Program-made: the position numbers and the translations under genes | Assembly (NCBI RefSeq): GCF_000720135.1 | Contig: NZ_JOIU01000031.1 | Span: 18,927 to 82,926, forward strand | Source: Streptomyces sp. NRRL S-1022 | Lineage (GTDB): Bacteria; Actinomycetota; Actinomycetes; Streptomycetales; Streptomycetaceae | DNA: 64,000 nt | Reading direction: 5' to 3' | Part shown: positions 39,625 through 49,023 of the stretch, one piece after another | How the letters are laid out: each line of letters opens with the position of its first letter | Numbering within the stretch: position 1 is the first letter of the stretch | The notes under the pieces: model-generated | Told to the model about the DNA's origin: nothing | Database searches by the model: none | Seen by the model: the letters and a program-made list of their open reading frames with translations, nothing else

Positions 39625-41256
39625 ATGGGCGCAACTCTGCGCGCGCTGCGCGCCCTTGTCCTGTTGCTCGGCTTCTATCTGCTGAGCCTCGTCCTGCTCG
39701 CCGCGCTGATCGGCGTCGACGTCCTCGTGTTCGGCTGGGGCCACGGACCGCTCACGGCGAAGGTCGGCTTCATCACGGTGCTGCTGGCCCTCCCCGTCGT
39801 CCGCGGCATGCTCATGCTGCGCACCCCCAAGGGCGACGACGGCCCCGGCATCCCGGTCACCGAGGCCGACGAGCCCCGGCTGTGGGCGCTGGTCCGGGAG
39901 CTGGCCGCGGCGGCCGGCACCCGCGCCCCCGACCGGATCCTGCTCACCGGCGAGGTCAACGCGTCCGTCAGCGAGAACCCGCGGCTGCTGGGCCTGTTCG
40001 CCGGCCCGCGCCGCCTCCACCTCGGCGTGCCGCTGCTGATCGGCCTGACCGAGGCCCAGCTGCGCTCCGTACTCGCCCACGAGTTCGGGCACTTCACCGG
40101 CGGCGACACCCGGCTGTCCGCGCTCGTCGTGCGCGGCCGCGTGCAGATCGGCCGGGTCATCGGCCAGTTCCACGCCGCGGCGGACGACAAGGTGGCCGCC
40201 GACCGGGCCCGGCAGGAGAAGGCGTCGGCCAAGCGGGTCGCCAAGGGCAAGAAGGCCAAGCAGGTCGACACCACCGGCGTCGGGGCGACGTACCGGGCGA
40301 TGGCGCGGATCTACACCGCGTACGGCAAGTTCTACCTGCGCGCCTCGCTGTCCACCGCGCGCGGCCAGGAGTTCGCCGCCGACCTGACCGCCGCCCGGAT
40401 CGCCGGACGGGACGCGACCGCGTCGGCGCTGCGCGAGATCCCGGTGCTGTCCGCCTCCCACGACTTCTACCTGGACAACTACGCCACCCTGGGGCTCCAG
40501 GCCCGGCTGCTGCCCCCGCGCGGCGAGTTCTTCGGCGGCTTCGGCCGGCTGCTGACGGCCCGTGAGCTGGAACTGGTGGACCTCCGCGCCGGGCTGCCGG
40601 AGGAGCCGGCGGGACCGTACGACTCCCACCCGCCCATCGCCGAGCGGGTACGCCGGATCGAGGCGCTGCCCGCCGACGGCCGCGCCGACGAGGCCAAGGG
40701 AACGGCGCTGGCCGTGCTGGCCGACCCGGCGCGCACGCTGGGTGCCCTGGAGGACGCCGTCCTCCTCGACGAGCTGCTCCGCCACCCGCGCGCCGCCGGC
40801 TGGCAGGAGCTGCTGGACGCCTCGATGTCCGCGGGCCTGTCGGCGGCGCGGACCCCGCTGCACCAGGCGCTGGCCGGGTACACCGGGCAGCCGGCGACGC
40901 TGTCGGCGCTGCTGGACGTCATCGACGACGGCCGGCTGTGGCGGCTGGCGGAACAGCTGCCGCTGTCGGAGGAGGCGGCGGCCGCGAAGGGGCGGGCGTT
41001 CCGCGAGTTCGTACGGCCCGTGCTGCGCCGCTCGCTGCGCACCATGGTGCTGGCCGAGTTCAGCTCCCGTTCGCTGCTGCACTGGGAGTTCTCCTGGACC
41101 CGCCCGGCGACCGTGCGGCTGCCCGGCTGGGGCTCGGAGACGGAGGAGGACGGTCCCGAGGCGGCGCTGGAGCAGGCGGTGGACGCGGCGCTCGCCGACC
41201 ACCCCGACACCACGGCGCTGCGGGCGCTGCTGCCACCGGCGACCCAGCCCGCCTGA
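39625..41256 (+). CDS. M48-family zinc metalloprotease
   Basis: 543 aa. Two N-terminal membrane segments (about residues 12-36 and 48-66) precede the catalytic domain with His152-Glu-Phe-Gly-His156 and the third zinc ligand Glu249 in R-G-Q-E-F-A-A-D. M48 (HtpX/Ste24-like) enzymes degrade misfolded or signalling membrane proteins. The C-terminal about 230 residues are an extra helical domain not found in HtpX. It is flanked by two homologous 372-aa membrane-anchored proteins. The upstream 267 bp (39358-39624) contain a CACC-rich low-complexity stretch and no clear gene. Confidence 0.87.
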   Translation: MGATLRALRALVLLLGFYLLSLVLLAALIGVDVLVFGWGHGPLTAKVGFITVLLALPVVRGMLMLRTPKGDDGPGIPVTEADEPRLWALVRELAAAAGTRAPDRILLTGEVNASVSENPRLLGLFAGPRRLHLGVPLLIGLTEAQLRSVLAHEFGHFTGGDTRLSALVVRGRVQIGRVIGQFHAAADDKVAADRARQEKASAKRVAKGKKAKQVDTTGVGATYRAMARIYTAYGKFYLRASLSTARGQEFAADLTAARIAGRDATASALREIPVLSASHDFYLDNYATLGLQARLLPPRGEFFGGFGRLLTARELELVDLRAGLPEEPAGPYDSHPPIAERVRRIEALPADGRADEAKGTALAVLADPARTLGALEDAVLLDELLRHPRAAGWQELLDASMSAGLSAARTPLHQALAGYTGQPATLSALLDVIDDGRLWRLAEQLPLSEEAAAAKGRAFREFVRPVLRRSLRTMVLAEFSSRSLLHWEFSWTRPATVRLPGWGSETEEDGPEAALEQAVDAALADHPDTTALRALLPPATQPA

Positions 41257-41364
41257 CGCCCGCCGCCCCGCGCACCGGGCAGCCCCGCCGGCTCCTCACC
41301 CCGCCCCTGCTCCTGGTCCCCACGCCCCGCCGCCGTCCCCCGAGAAGGAAACGAACCCACCCCG

Positions 41365-42483
41365 ATGACCGTCCTGTTCTGGATCCTGGGCATCCTGGCC
41401 GTCCCCACGCTGATCTTCGTGCTGTGGCTGGCCTGGGTGTTCCTGAAGGAGCTCTTCCACCCGACCCCCGACGACGACGCGGAGGCGGCGGAGGCCGCCG
41501 AGACCGCGCGGGCCGCGGAGAAGCTCGGTCTGCTGCCCGCCGAGCGGCAGGACACCGGCCTCGCCGCGCCCCTGCCCGCGGAGTGGACCACCGTGCTCGC
41601 CGCGGTGCGCGGCGGCGACTGGAAGCCGGCCGCCGACCTGCTCGCCGCGGTCGGCCGGGACTGGGAGCGCCGGTCCATGGTCGCCTGCCTGCTGGCCGAG
41701 TGCGCCGCCGAGGAGGACTCCTGGCTGCTGGCGTGGGAGGCCGTACGCCGGGACGACCCGGACGCGGCCGTGGTCCGGGCCCGCAGCACGGTGATCCTGG
41801 CCTGGAACCTGCGGGGCGGCAAGAAGGCCCAGTACACGACCAGGGAGCAGTTCGACGCCTTCCACCGCACGCTGGCCGGTGCCCGAGAGGAGATCGCCCG
41901 GGCGGCGGCGCTGAACCCGGACGACCCGACGCCGTACGTCGCGGAGATCTGGGTGGCGCTGGGCCTCGGCTACCCGAACGCCCGGATGGACAAGGTGTGG
42001 GAGGAGATCACCGCCCGTGCCCCGCACCACTACGAGGCCCACTTCTCCGCGTTGCAGTACTGGTGCGCCAAGTGGCGCGGTTCGGAGCGGCTGGCCACCG
42101 AGTTCGCCGAGCGGGCGGCGGCCGGCGCGCCGCTGGGCAGCCTGCTGACGGCGCTGCCGCTGATCGCGCACTTCGAGCACGACGAGTCGGACGACACCGA
42201 GGCCGACAACACGCCGCAGATGCTGGCGCGGGTCGACGCGGCCCTCGCGGACGCGGCGGCGGCCGACCCGTCCCACCCACGGCTGCCGGAACTGCGCCAC
42301 CTGCTGGCGTACTACCTGCACCTGCAAGGCCGCAACGAGGCGGCGCTGGAGCAGTTCAAGCTGGTCGACGGGCATGTGAAGGCGCTGCCGTGGCGCTACC
42401 GGGGTGACGTCGCCGGGTACTACTGCCAGGTCCGCGACACCGTGGTCCGGACGGTGACGCAGACCGCGCCGGCGGCCGTCTGA
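41365..42483 (+). CDS. Membrane-anchored protein, paralogue of the gene at 38239
   Basis: 372 aa, the same length as its paralogue on the other side of the protease. The N-terminal helix L-F-W-I-L-G-I-L-A-V-P-T-L-I-F-V-L-W-L is followed by an acidic linker (D-D-D-A-E-A-A-E-A-A-E) and a helical domain with A-R-A-P-H-H-Y-E-A-H-F-S and the C-terminal D-G-H-V-K-A-L-P-W-R, matching D-G-H-V-G-A-L-P-W-T in the partner. GAGAAGGAAA lies upstream. No known domain recognised; the helical pattern is TPR-like. Confidence 0.75.
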   Translation: MTVLFWILGILAVPTLIFVLWLAWVFLKELFHPTPDDDAEAAEAAETARAAEKLGLLPAERQDTGLAAPLPAEWTTVLAAVRGGDWKPAADLLAAVGRDWERRSMVACLLAECAAEEDSWLLAWEAVRRDDPDAAVVRARSTVILAWNLRGGKKAQYTTREQFDAFHRTLAGAREEIARAAALNPDDPTPYVAEIWVALGLGYPNARMDKVWEEITARAPHHYEAHFSALQYWCAKWRGSERLATEFAERAAAGAPLGSLLTALPLIAHFEHDESDDTEADNTPQMLARVDAALADAAAADPSHPRLPELRHLLAYYLHLQGRNEAALEQFKLVDGHVKALPWRYRGDVAGYYCQVRDTVVRTVTQTAPAAV

Positions 42484-42564
42484 CCCGGTAATTCGGGCGA
42501 CGGCGCCGGTGGCCGCCCCGTAGATTCGCCCTTCGGCCGGAAAGCGGAGGCTGAAGGGGAGGGC

Positions 42565-43290
42565 ATGGGAAGTCCGGTGTTTCTGATCGGTGGCGGCTGG
42601 GACCGCGCCGAGGTGTACGAGCCGTTCCTGCGCGAGGTGCGCGGGGAGCGGCGGGTCGGGTGCCTGGTGCTGGACGAGGGGGACGGCGCCGCGCAGTCCG
42701 AGCGGTACGCGGTGGCGCTGCGCGCGGCGGACCCCGGGTGTGTGCCGGTGCCGCTGCTGGTGCCGCTCGGCGGCCGGTTCGAGCCGGAGGCCGTGCTGGA
42801 CGGGATCGACGGGCTGCTGGTGTGCGGCGGGCTCACGCCCGCGTACCAGGACGCGCTCGCGGACTGCCTGGAGCGACTGCCGGGGCTGCTGGCGGCGCGC
42901 GGCCTGCCGTACGCCGGGTTCTCCGCCGGGGCCGCGATGGCCGCGCGGCGGGCCGTGGTCGGCGGGTGGCTGGTGGACGGGGTGCCGGTGTGCCCGGAGG
43001 AGACCGGCGAGGACCTGGCGGAGGTCGAGGTACGGGCGGGGCTCGGGCTGGTGCCGTTCGCGGTGGACGTGCACGCGGCCCAGTGGGGGACGCTGCCACG
43101 GCTGGTGGCGGCGGTCGCGCGGGGCGAGGTGCCGTACGGGGCCGCCGTGGACGAGAACACACTGCTCGCGGTGGACGGCGACAAGGCCCGGGTGGCCGGC
43201 TCCGGCCGGGTGCACGTGGTGTGGCCCGCGCCGGACGGGGCCGTCCTGGTGCGCGCGTACGGCGCCGGCGAGGGCTTCGGTCTCGGCTAG
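42565..43290 (+). CDS. Peptidase S51 / cyanophycinase-like protein (class I GATase-like fold)
   Basis: 241 aa. The nucleophile elbow is G-F-S-A-G-A-A-M-A around residue 121, and G-G-L-T-P-A-Y-Q-D and F-A-V-D-V-H-A-A-Q-W-G-T-L-P-R carry other family residues. S51 members cleave Asp-containing dipeptides or cyanophycin. Here the substrate is unknown. The start ATG follows GAAGGGGAGGG. The region downstream is repeat-rich and non-coding. Confidence 0.8.
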   Translation: MGSPVFLIGGGWDRAEVYEPFLREVRGERRVGCLVLDEGDGAAQSERYAVALRAADPGCVPVPLLVPLGGRFEPEAVLDGIDGLLVCGGLTPAYQDALADCLERLPGLLAARGLPYAGFSAGAAMAARRAVVGGWLVDGVPVCPEETGEDLAEVEVRAGLGLVPFAVDVHAAQWGTLPRLVAAVARGEVPYGAAVDENTLLAVDGDKARVAGSGRVHVVWPAPDGAVLVRAYGAGEGFGLG

Positions 43291-43370
43291 CACCCCGGAC
43301 GGGCGCGGGGAACGGCGCGAACGGCAACGACGCACCCGCACCCGCACCGGGCAGACGCCCCGCAGCAGAC

Positions 43371-43405
43371 ACACGATCCGCCGCGGGTACACGATCCGCC
43401 GCGGG
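43371..43405. repeat. 18-bp tandem repeat
   Basis: ACACGATCCGCCGCGGG at 43371-43387 recurs exactly at 43389-43405. It is the first part of a repeat-rich 240-bp gap between convergent genes. Confidence 0.85.
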
Positions 43406-43433
43406 CCGTAGCCCGCCAGGACGACGGCCCCGT

Positions 43434-43516
43434 AGCACTACGGCCCGGCAGCACTACGGCCCTGCGACCCGGCAGCACTACGGCCCGGCAGAGGTACCCC
43501 CGCAGAGCTACGGCCC
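43434..43516. repeat. Array of 13-bp AGCACTACGGCCC repeats
   Basis: Exact copies start at 43434, 43450 and 43474, with a degenerate copy (AGAGCTACGGCCC) at 43504, separated by related GGCAG spacers. Non-coding, between the S51-like gene and the alcohol dehydrogenase. Confidence 0.8.
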
Positions 43517-43530
43517 GGCAGGACCGCAGG

Positions 43531-44571
43531 TCAGATCGTGGCGGTGTCGATGACGAAGCGGTAGCGCACGTCGCTCGCCAGCACCCGCTCGTACGCCTCG
43601 TTGACCTCGGCCGCGCTGATCAGCTCGATCTCGGCGCCGATGCCGTGCTCGGCGCAGAAGTCCAGCATCTCCTGGGTCTCGCGGATGCCGCCGATCATGG
43701 AGCCGGCGAGCGTCTTGCGGCCGCCGATCACCGAGAACAGGTTGAGCGCGATGGGCTCCTCGGGCGCGCCCACGTTCACCAGGGCGCCGTCGACCTTGAG
43801 CAGCGACAGCAGCGCGCCGAAGTCCATCGGCGCCGACACGGTCGAGACGATCAGGTCGAAGGTGCCGGCCAGCTCCTCGAAGGTCTTCGGGTCGCTGGTG
43901 GCGTGGTAGTGGTCGGCGCCCAGCTTGAGGCCGTCGTCCTTCTTGCGCAGGGACTGGGACAGGACCGTCACCTCGGCGCCCATGGCGTGCGCGATCTTGA
44001 CGGCCATGTGGCCGAGGCCGCCCAGGCCGACGACGGCGACCTTCTTGCCGGGGCCCGCGTTCCAGTGGTTCAGCGGGGAGTACGTGGTGATGCCCGCGCA
44101 CAGCAGCGGCGCGGCCACGTCCAGGGAGAGGCCGTCGGGGATGCGCAGGACGTAGTTCTCGTCGACGACGATCTTCTCGGAGTAACCGCCGTAGGTGGGC
44201 TCGCCGTCCTTGCCGACGGCGTTGTAGGTGCCCACCATGCCCTTGAGGCAGTACTGCTCCTCGCCACGCAGGCAGTTCTCGCACTCGCGGCAGGAGTCGA
44301 CCATGCAGCCGACGCCCACCCGGTCGCCGGCCTGGAACTTCGTCACGCCGGAGCCGACCTCGGAGACGACGCCGGCGATCTCGTGGCCGGGGACCATCGG
44401 GAAGACCGCCTCGCCCCAGCCCTCGCGCGCCTGGTGGATGTCGGAGTGACAGATACCGGCGAACTTGATGTCGATCAGGACGTCGAACTCGCCGACCGCG
44501 CGTCGCTCGATGGTCGTCCGCTCCAGCGGGGCCTTCGCGGCGGGCGCGGCGTACGCAGCAACAGTGGTCAT
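43531..44571 (-). CDS. Zinc-dependent NAD(P) alcohol dehydrogenase (CAD/YahK-like)
   Basis: 346 aa medium-chain dehydrogenase. It has catalytic zinc ligands in G-I-C-H-S-D and G-H-E-I-A-G, the structural zinc four-cysteine set in [17 protein letters not shown], and the Rossmann motif [10 protein letters not shown]. The G-Y-S-E-K segment is typical of cinnamyl-alcohol/YahK-type aldehyde reductases, likely NADPH-linked. ATG at 44571. It is divergent from an XRE regulator that may control it. Confidence 0.9.
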   Translation of the reverse strand: MTTVAAYAAPAAKAPLERTTIERRAVGEFDVLIDIKFAGICHSDIHQAREGWGEAVFPMVPGHEIAGVVSEVGSGVTKFQAGDRVGVGCMVDSCRECENCLRGEEQYCLKGMVGTYNAVGKDGEPTYGGYSEKIVVDENYVLRIPDGLSLDVAAPLLCAGITTYSPLNHWNAGPGKKVAVVGLGGLGHMAVKIAHAMGAEVTVLSQSLRKKDDGLKLGADHYHATSDPKTFEELAGTFDLIVSTVSAPMDFGALLSLLKVDGALVNVGAPEEPIALNLFSVIGGRKTLAGSMIGGIRETQEMLDFCAEHGIGAEIELISAAEVNEAYERVLASDVRYRFVIDTATI

Positions 44572-44672
44572 GCCGGTGAATCTCCTAGCGGGGGGTCGCG
44601 CACCCGGCTGCCTTCCGCCGGGCACGGCATCCAGCGTGCCCCGCGAAGGGCCGCTCACCCAGACCACGCCTT

Positions 44673-44726
44673 TGCGTACGACTGCCGTGCCTACCACTGG
44701 CGGGGTCAGGCTGGCCTGCGTACGAC
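44673..44726. promoter_or_regulatory. Direct repeats in the divergent promoter of the dehydrogenase and XRE genes
   Basis: TGCGTACGAC occurs at 44673-44682 and 44717-44726, 44 bp apart (four turns), in the 171-bp gap. The half-palindromic CGTACG core is suited to a dimeric helix-turn-helix regulator such as the adjacent XRE protein. Confidence 0.4.
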
Positions 44727-44742
44727 CAGGTTTACTGGACGT

Positions 44743-45651
44743 ATGGACAACAGGGACGAGCAGCCGGACGCGACATTGGCCGCCGGCCGGCCCCTGGACC
44801 GGCGGGCGGAGCTGAGCGAGTTCCTGCGCAGCAGGCGGGCCCGGCTGCAGCCCGAGGACGTGGGTCTGGCCCCGTTCGGGCGGCACCGCCGGGTGCCGGG
44901 GCTGCGCCGCGAGGAGCTGGCGCAGCTGGCCGGGGTGTCGGTGGCGTACTACACGCGGCTGGAGCAGGGCAACGGCAGGAACGTGTCGGCGGAGGTGCTG
45001 GACGCGATCGCGCGGGCGCTGCGGCTGACGGACGCCGAGCACGCGCACCTCACGCATCTGGCGAAGCCGAAGGCGCACAAGAAGAAGCCCGCGGCGCGGC
45101 AGCAGCAGGTGCGGGGGGCGCTGCGGCAGCTGCTGGACTCGCTGGACGGGGTGCCGGCGTACGTCGTGGGCCGGCGGACGGAGATCCTGGCCTGGAACCG
45201 GATGGCGGCGGCCGTCTTCGGTGACTGGGCGGAGCTGGCGCCGGCCGAGCGGAACTGGTCGCGGCTGGTCTTCCTGCGCCCGGACTACCGGGAGCTGTTC
45301 GTGGACTGGGAGCAGAAGGCGATCGACATCGTCTGCGCGCTGCGGATGGACGCGGGCTGCTATCCGGACGATCCGCGGCTGTCGGCGCTGGTGGGCGAGC
45401 TCTCCGTGAAGAGCGAGGAGTTCCGCCGGCTGTGGGCCACGCACGACGTCAAGGAGAAGAGCCACGGCGTCAAGGAGCTGCACCACCCCCTGGTGGGCGA
45501 CCTGGCCCTGCACTTCGAGAGCTTCCGGCTGACGGACGGCTCGGACCAGTCCCTGCTCACGTACCACGCCGAGCCGGGCTCCCCCTCCGCGGACTCCCTG
45601 CGGCTGCTGGCCAGCTGGGGCACGGACGCGAACCGCGCCGCCACGCGGTGA
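44743..45651 (+). CDS. XRE-family regulator with MmyB-like ligand domain
   Basis: 302 aa. The N-terminal helix-turn-helix is preceded by the family signature [17 protein letters not shown] and [21 protein letters not shown]. The C-terminal half is the MmyB-like PAS-related domain ([15 protein letters not shown]) thought to bind fatty acids or similar ligands. Members usually repress a divergent oxidoreductase gene, here the dehydrogenase at 43531. The ATG has no upstream ribosome site; translation may be leaderless. Confidence 0.9.
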   Translation: MDNRDEQPDATLAAGRPLDRRAELSEFLRSRRARLQPEDVGLAPFGRHRRVPGLRREELAQLAGVSVAYYTRLEQGNGRNVSAEVLDAIARALRLTDAEHAHLTHLAKPKAHKKKPAARQQQVRGALRQLLDSLDGVPAYVVGRRTEILAWNRMAAAVFGDWAELAPAERNWSRLVFLRPDYRELFVDWEQKAIDIVCALRMDAGCYPDDPRLSALVGELSVKSEEFRRLWATHDVKEKSHGVKELHHPLVGDLALHFESFRLTDGSDQSLLTYHAEPGSPSADSLRLLASWGTDANRAATR

Positions 45652-45690
45652 GGGGCACACCGGAGGCTGTCCTCCGGTGTGCCCCTCACC
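45647..45690. terminator. Bidirectional terminator overlapping the XRE stop codon
   Basis: A perfect 20-bp stem (45647-45666 with 45671-45690) with a CTGT tetraloop lies between two convergent genes. The TGA of the XRE gene (45649-45651) is inside the left arm. No T-runs; the stem strength alone should suffice. Confidence 0.85.
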
Positions 45691-45705
45691 TGGGAGCGCT
45701 ACGGC

Positions 45706-48700
45706 CTACTTGCCGAAGTACGCGTTGTGGATCGTGATCTCCGACGTGTTGCCCTTCTTGTCGGTGATCTTGGCGCGGAACGAGACCGCCTTGTTCCTCG
45801 CCGGGTTCTTCACGGTGATCCTGCCGTTCTTGACGGTGACCTTCTTGAAGTTCTTGCCGTCGTAGGAGACGTAGACGGCGAGGGACTTCAGGTTGCCGCC
45901 GGCGGCGGAGCCCTCGACGGTGACCGGGAAGGTGACCGTCCGGCCCGCCGCGACCCGGCTGTCCAGGCCGGTGGTGGCACCGAAGCGCAGGGACGAGGCG
46001 GGCAGCTGGACGAAGTCCGCGGTCTTCTTGGAGCGGAAGGTCCAGGCCGCGTCGATGCGCGTCGAGGCCTCCGCGACCTTCGCGGACCGCTTGACCGAGG
46101 TGGTCAGCTTGTACGCGGCGTCACCGGCCGGCACCTTGAAGGGCTTGTCGCCGAACAGCGGGTCGGTGCTGGAGCCGACCTTGGTGCCGTTGCGGTACAG
46201 CGTGGTGTTCACCGAGGTGAACTGCGAGTACCCGTTGTGCCGGGCGGAGTCGGCGACCAGCGGCAGCGCACCGAAGATCTCGTCGCCGTCGCGGAAGATG
46301 CCGAGGCCCTTGGCGACGTGCGGGCCGAAGACCGCGGTGTTGACCGTCTTGGTGTAGGTCCGGCCGGCCTTGAAGGCGAACTGGCCGAGGGCGTAACCGG
46401 CGTCGTAGACCGGGAAGCCGTCCTGGTCGACCCCGCCGTCCTGCTGGAACTGCAGCTGCCACTGCACGCCGCCGGTGGCGGACAGGTGCAGGGTGCGGGT
46501 GCCGGGCAGGTTCTGCGGGATGGTGATGGAGGAGGCGCCGGAGCTGCCGGGCAGCCAGCCCACCGCGTCGACCGAGCCCTTCTTGCCGTGGGCCGCCGCG
46601 CCCATGCGGACCTTCACCGTGGCCAGGTCGCCCGCCTTGTAGTGCTTGGTGTAGCCGGTGGCGAGCTGCTTGACCGGGCCGCCGGAGGTGACGTCGTACT
46701 CCTCGGTCGCGCCCTTGCTCCAGTGGCCGTCCCACTGCTGGCTCAGCGAACCGGCCGGCAGCTGCGGGCCCAGGTGGGCGGTGCGGAAGCCCTTGTACGT
46801 GTCGAGGAACCAGCCGTAGCCGTACTGGCCGTCGCCGATCGTGACGTCGAACTCCGGCGAGGCGAACCGGGACTTCACACCCGAGGCCGGGAGGGTGATG
46901 TCCACGGGCTTGGCCTTGCGCGCGTCGATGGTGATCGTCTGCTTCTTGCCGACGGTCAGCTTCGGCTGCGCGATCCAGTCGATGCCCTTGGTGGCGTCCT
47001 GCGGGTCGGCGTAGACCGAGCTGTTCAGGATGTACGTGCCCTTGGGCGCGCGCACCTTCACCGTGCCGGACTTGTCGTACGGGTTCAGCCACAGGCCGCC
47101 CGCCAGGCCCCCGACGCCGCTGAGGTCGGCGCCGTAGTTCGGGGTCGGCTTGCCGTCACGGCCGACGAACTTCAGGGTGACGTCGTAGGACTCCACCTCG
47201 CGCTGCACCGCGGCGGCCGTGCGGACCGTCTGGCCGCCGCCCGTCGCCGTCACGTACGCGGAGTAGGCGCCGTCCAGGGTGCCGCCCAGCTTGGTGTCGA
47301 CGGTGAGGTCGGCCGAGGCCGTGCCGTGCGCCGGTACGGTCACCGTCGTCGCGCCGAGCTTGAAGAAGCCCGCCGGGGCCGCCGCGCCCTTGGGGCCGGT
47401 GCCGGTGCTGGACAGGGTGAGCGTGACGTCCTTGTCGCCCAGGTTGCGGTACGTCACCTTCTTGGTGACCGGCTTGTCGTCGGTGTGCGGCCACTGCTGC
47501 ACGCCGAAGCTCACCGACACCGGGTCGGCGACGATCGACTGCTTGATCGCCTTGTCGACCTGGATCCGGCCCGAGCCCTGCTGGAACGGGGTGTACTTGC
47601 CGCCCTTGGTGGAGCCGGTCAGGGCCCCCTTCAGCTCGGCGTAGCCCCAGTCGGGGTGCTCCTGCTTCAGGATGGCGGCGGCGCCCGCGACGTGCGGGGT
47701 GGCCATCGAGGTGCCGGAGATGGTCAGGTAACCCTCGGGCTTCTCGCCGACCTCCTGGTCGATGACGCTGCCCTTGGCGGCGGCGGCGGTGATGTCCACG
47801 CCGGGCGCGGTGACGTCCGGCTTGATGGCGCCGTCGCCGGTGCGCGGGCCGGTGGAGGAGAAGTCGGCGAGCTTGTCCTGCTTGTCGACGGCGCCGACGG
47901 TGAGCGCGGCGTCCGCGCTGCCCGGCGAACCGATCGACTGGGGTCCCTCGTTGCCCGCGGCGATCGCGAACAGGACGCCCTTCTCGGCGGAGAGCTTGTT
48001 GACCTCGGCTTCGAGCGGGTCGACCTCGGGGGTGTCGTAGCCACCGAGGCTGAGGTTGATGACGGAGGCGCCCTGGGAGGCCGCCCACTCCATGCCGGCG
48101 AGGATGCCGGAGTCGTCACCGGAACCGGTGTCGTCCAGCACCTTGCCGTTGAGCAGCTTGGCGTCCGGGGCCACACCCTTGTACTTGCCGCCCGACTTGG
48201 CGCCGGTGCCCGCGACGATGGAGGCGACGTGCGTGCCGTGCCCGAAGTGGTCCTTGGCGTCGGCGGCGGCGGTGAAGTTCTTGGACTCGACCACCTGGTC
48301 CTTCAGGTCCGGGTGGCTGGTGTCGACACCGGTGTCCAGCACGGCGACCTTCACGCCCTTGCCGGTGTAGCCGGCCTTCCAGGCGGTGGGTGCGCCGATC
48401 TGCGGCACGGACTTGTCGAGCGAGGCCTTGCGGACCCCGTCGAGCCAGACGTGCGCGATACCGGAGGCGGTGCGGTCGCCGTTGGTGACGGCGTCCCAGA
48501 GTTCGGCGGTGGCCTCGACCGGGGTCTGCACGGCGTCCGCGTTGAGCGTCTTCAGGCTGCGGCGCAGGGTGCCCGCGTCCCGGACGTCGGCCTTGGCGGC
48601 GGTGGCGGTGCCGCGGTAGCCGACGATGACCTTCAGGCCGTTCTTCTGGGCCTTGCGGGTGGCGGCCTTGTTCAGCTCGGTGACGTCGAACAGGCGCTGG

Positions 48701-49023
48701 TCCAGCGTGCCGGAGGCGACCAGGCGGGCCGCGTCGGCCGGGACGACCAGCGTGTGTCCGCCGGCCTTGCGGACCTGGAAGGGTATGTGCTCGCGCCCCT
48801 TGGCCCGCTCCAGGCCGACGACACGGCCCTTGGCGTCGAGGGCGACCCGGTCACCGGTGATGAGCGTGACGTGGTGCTTGCCGGTGACCTTGGCGGCCGC
48901 GGTGGCGGCCGTCGAGGTGCGCGCGGTCTTCGCCGACGCCGGGCTGGTCATACCCGCTGCGAGGGCGACCGCTGCGGCCGTTGCCACGGTGGCCGCAGCT
49001 GCTCTTTTCACTTGTCTGCGCAA
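45706..49023 (-). CDS. Secreted S8 (subtilisin-like) serine protease
   Basis: 1105 aa. The signal peptide has a basic start (R-R-Q-V-K-R), the hydrophobic A-T-V-A-T-A-A-A-V-A-L-A-A-G and A-S-A cleavage. A prodomain follows, then the catalytic domain with Asp near 227 (V-L-D-T-G-V-D-T-S-H-P-D-L), His near 265 (F-G-H-G-T-H-V-A) and Ser near 437 (S-G-T-S-M-A-T-P-H-V-A-G). The C-terminal about 600 residues are beta-rich repeats of fibronectin/PA-like character. Start TTG at 49023 is chosen because GGGGGAG precedes it; GTG at 49011 is the alternative. Large secreted subtilases of this type are common in Streptomyces. Confidence 0.92.
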   Translation of the reverse strand: MRRQVKRAAAATVATAAAVALAAGMTSPASAKTARTSTAATAAAKVTGKHHVTLITGDRVALDAKGRVVGLERAKGREHIPFQVRKAGGHTLVVPADAARLVASGTLDQRLFDVTELNKAATRKAQKNGLKVIVGYRGTATAAKADVRDAGTLRRSLKTLNADAVQTPVEATAELWDAVTNGDRTASGIAHVWLDGVRKASLDKSVPQIGAPTAWKAGYTGKGVKVAVLDTGVDTSHPDLKDQVVESKNFTAAADAKDHFGHGTHVASIVAGTGAKSGGKYKGVAPDAKLLNGKVLDDTGSGDDSGILAGMEWAASQGASVINLSLGGYDTPEVDPLEAEVNKLSAEKGVLFAIAAGNEGPQSIGSPGSADAALTVGAVDKQDKLADFSSTGPRTGDGAIKPDVTAPGVDITAAAAKGSVIDQEVGEKPEGYLTISGTSMATPHVAGAAAILKQEHPDWGYAELKGALTGSTKGGKYTPFQQGSGRIQVDKAIKQSIVADPVSVSFGVQQWPHTDDKPVTKKVTYRNLGDKDVTLTLSSTGTGPKGAAAPAGFFKLGATTVTVPAHGTASADLTVDTKLGGTLDGAYSAYVTATGGGQTVRTAAAVQREVESYDVTLKFVGRDGKPTPNYGADLSGVGGLAGGLWLNPYDKSGTVKVRAPKGTYILNSSVYADPQDATKGIDWIAQPKLTVGKKQTITIDARKAKPVDITLPASGVKSRFASPEFDVTIGDGQYGYGWFLDTYKGFRTAHLGPQLPAGSLSQQWDGHWSKGATEEYDVTSGGPVKQLATGYTKHYKAGDLATVKVRMGAAAHGKKGSVDAVGWLPGSSGASSITIPQNLPGTRTLHLSATGGVQWQLQFQQDGGVDQDGFPVYDAGYALGQFAFKAGRTYTKTVNTAVFGPHVAKGLGIFRDGDEIFGALPLVADSARHNGYSQFTSVNTTLYRNGTKVGSSTDPLFGDKPFKVPAGDAAYKLTTSVKRSAKVAEASTRIDAAWTFRSKKTADFVQLPASSLRFGATTGLDSRVAAGRTVTFPVTVEGSAAGGNLKSLAVYVSYDGKNFKKVTVKNGRITVKNPARNKAVSFRAKITDKKGNTSEITIHNAYFGK

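Noticed and set aside
43434..43516. CRISPR array
   Set aside because: Units are 13 bp with short repetitive spacers and no cas genes nearby. No CRISPR-like array was seen anywhere in the window.
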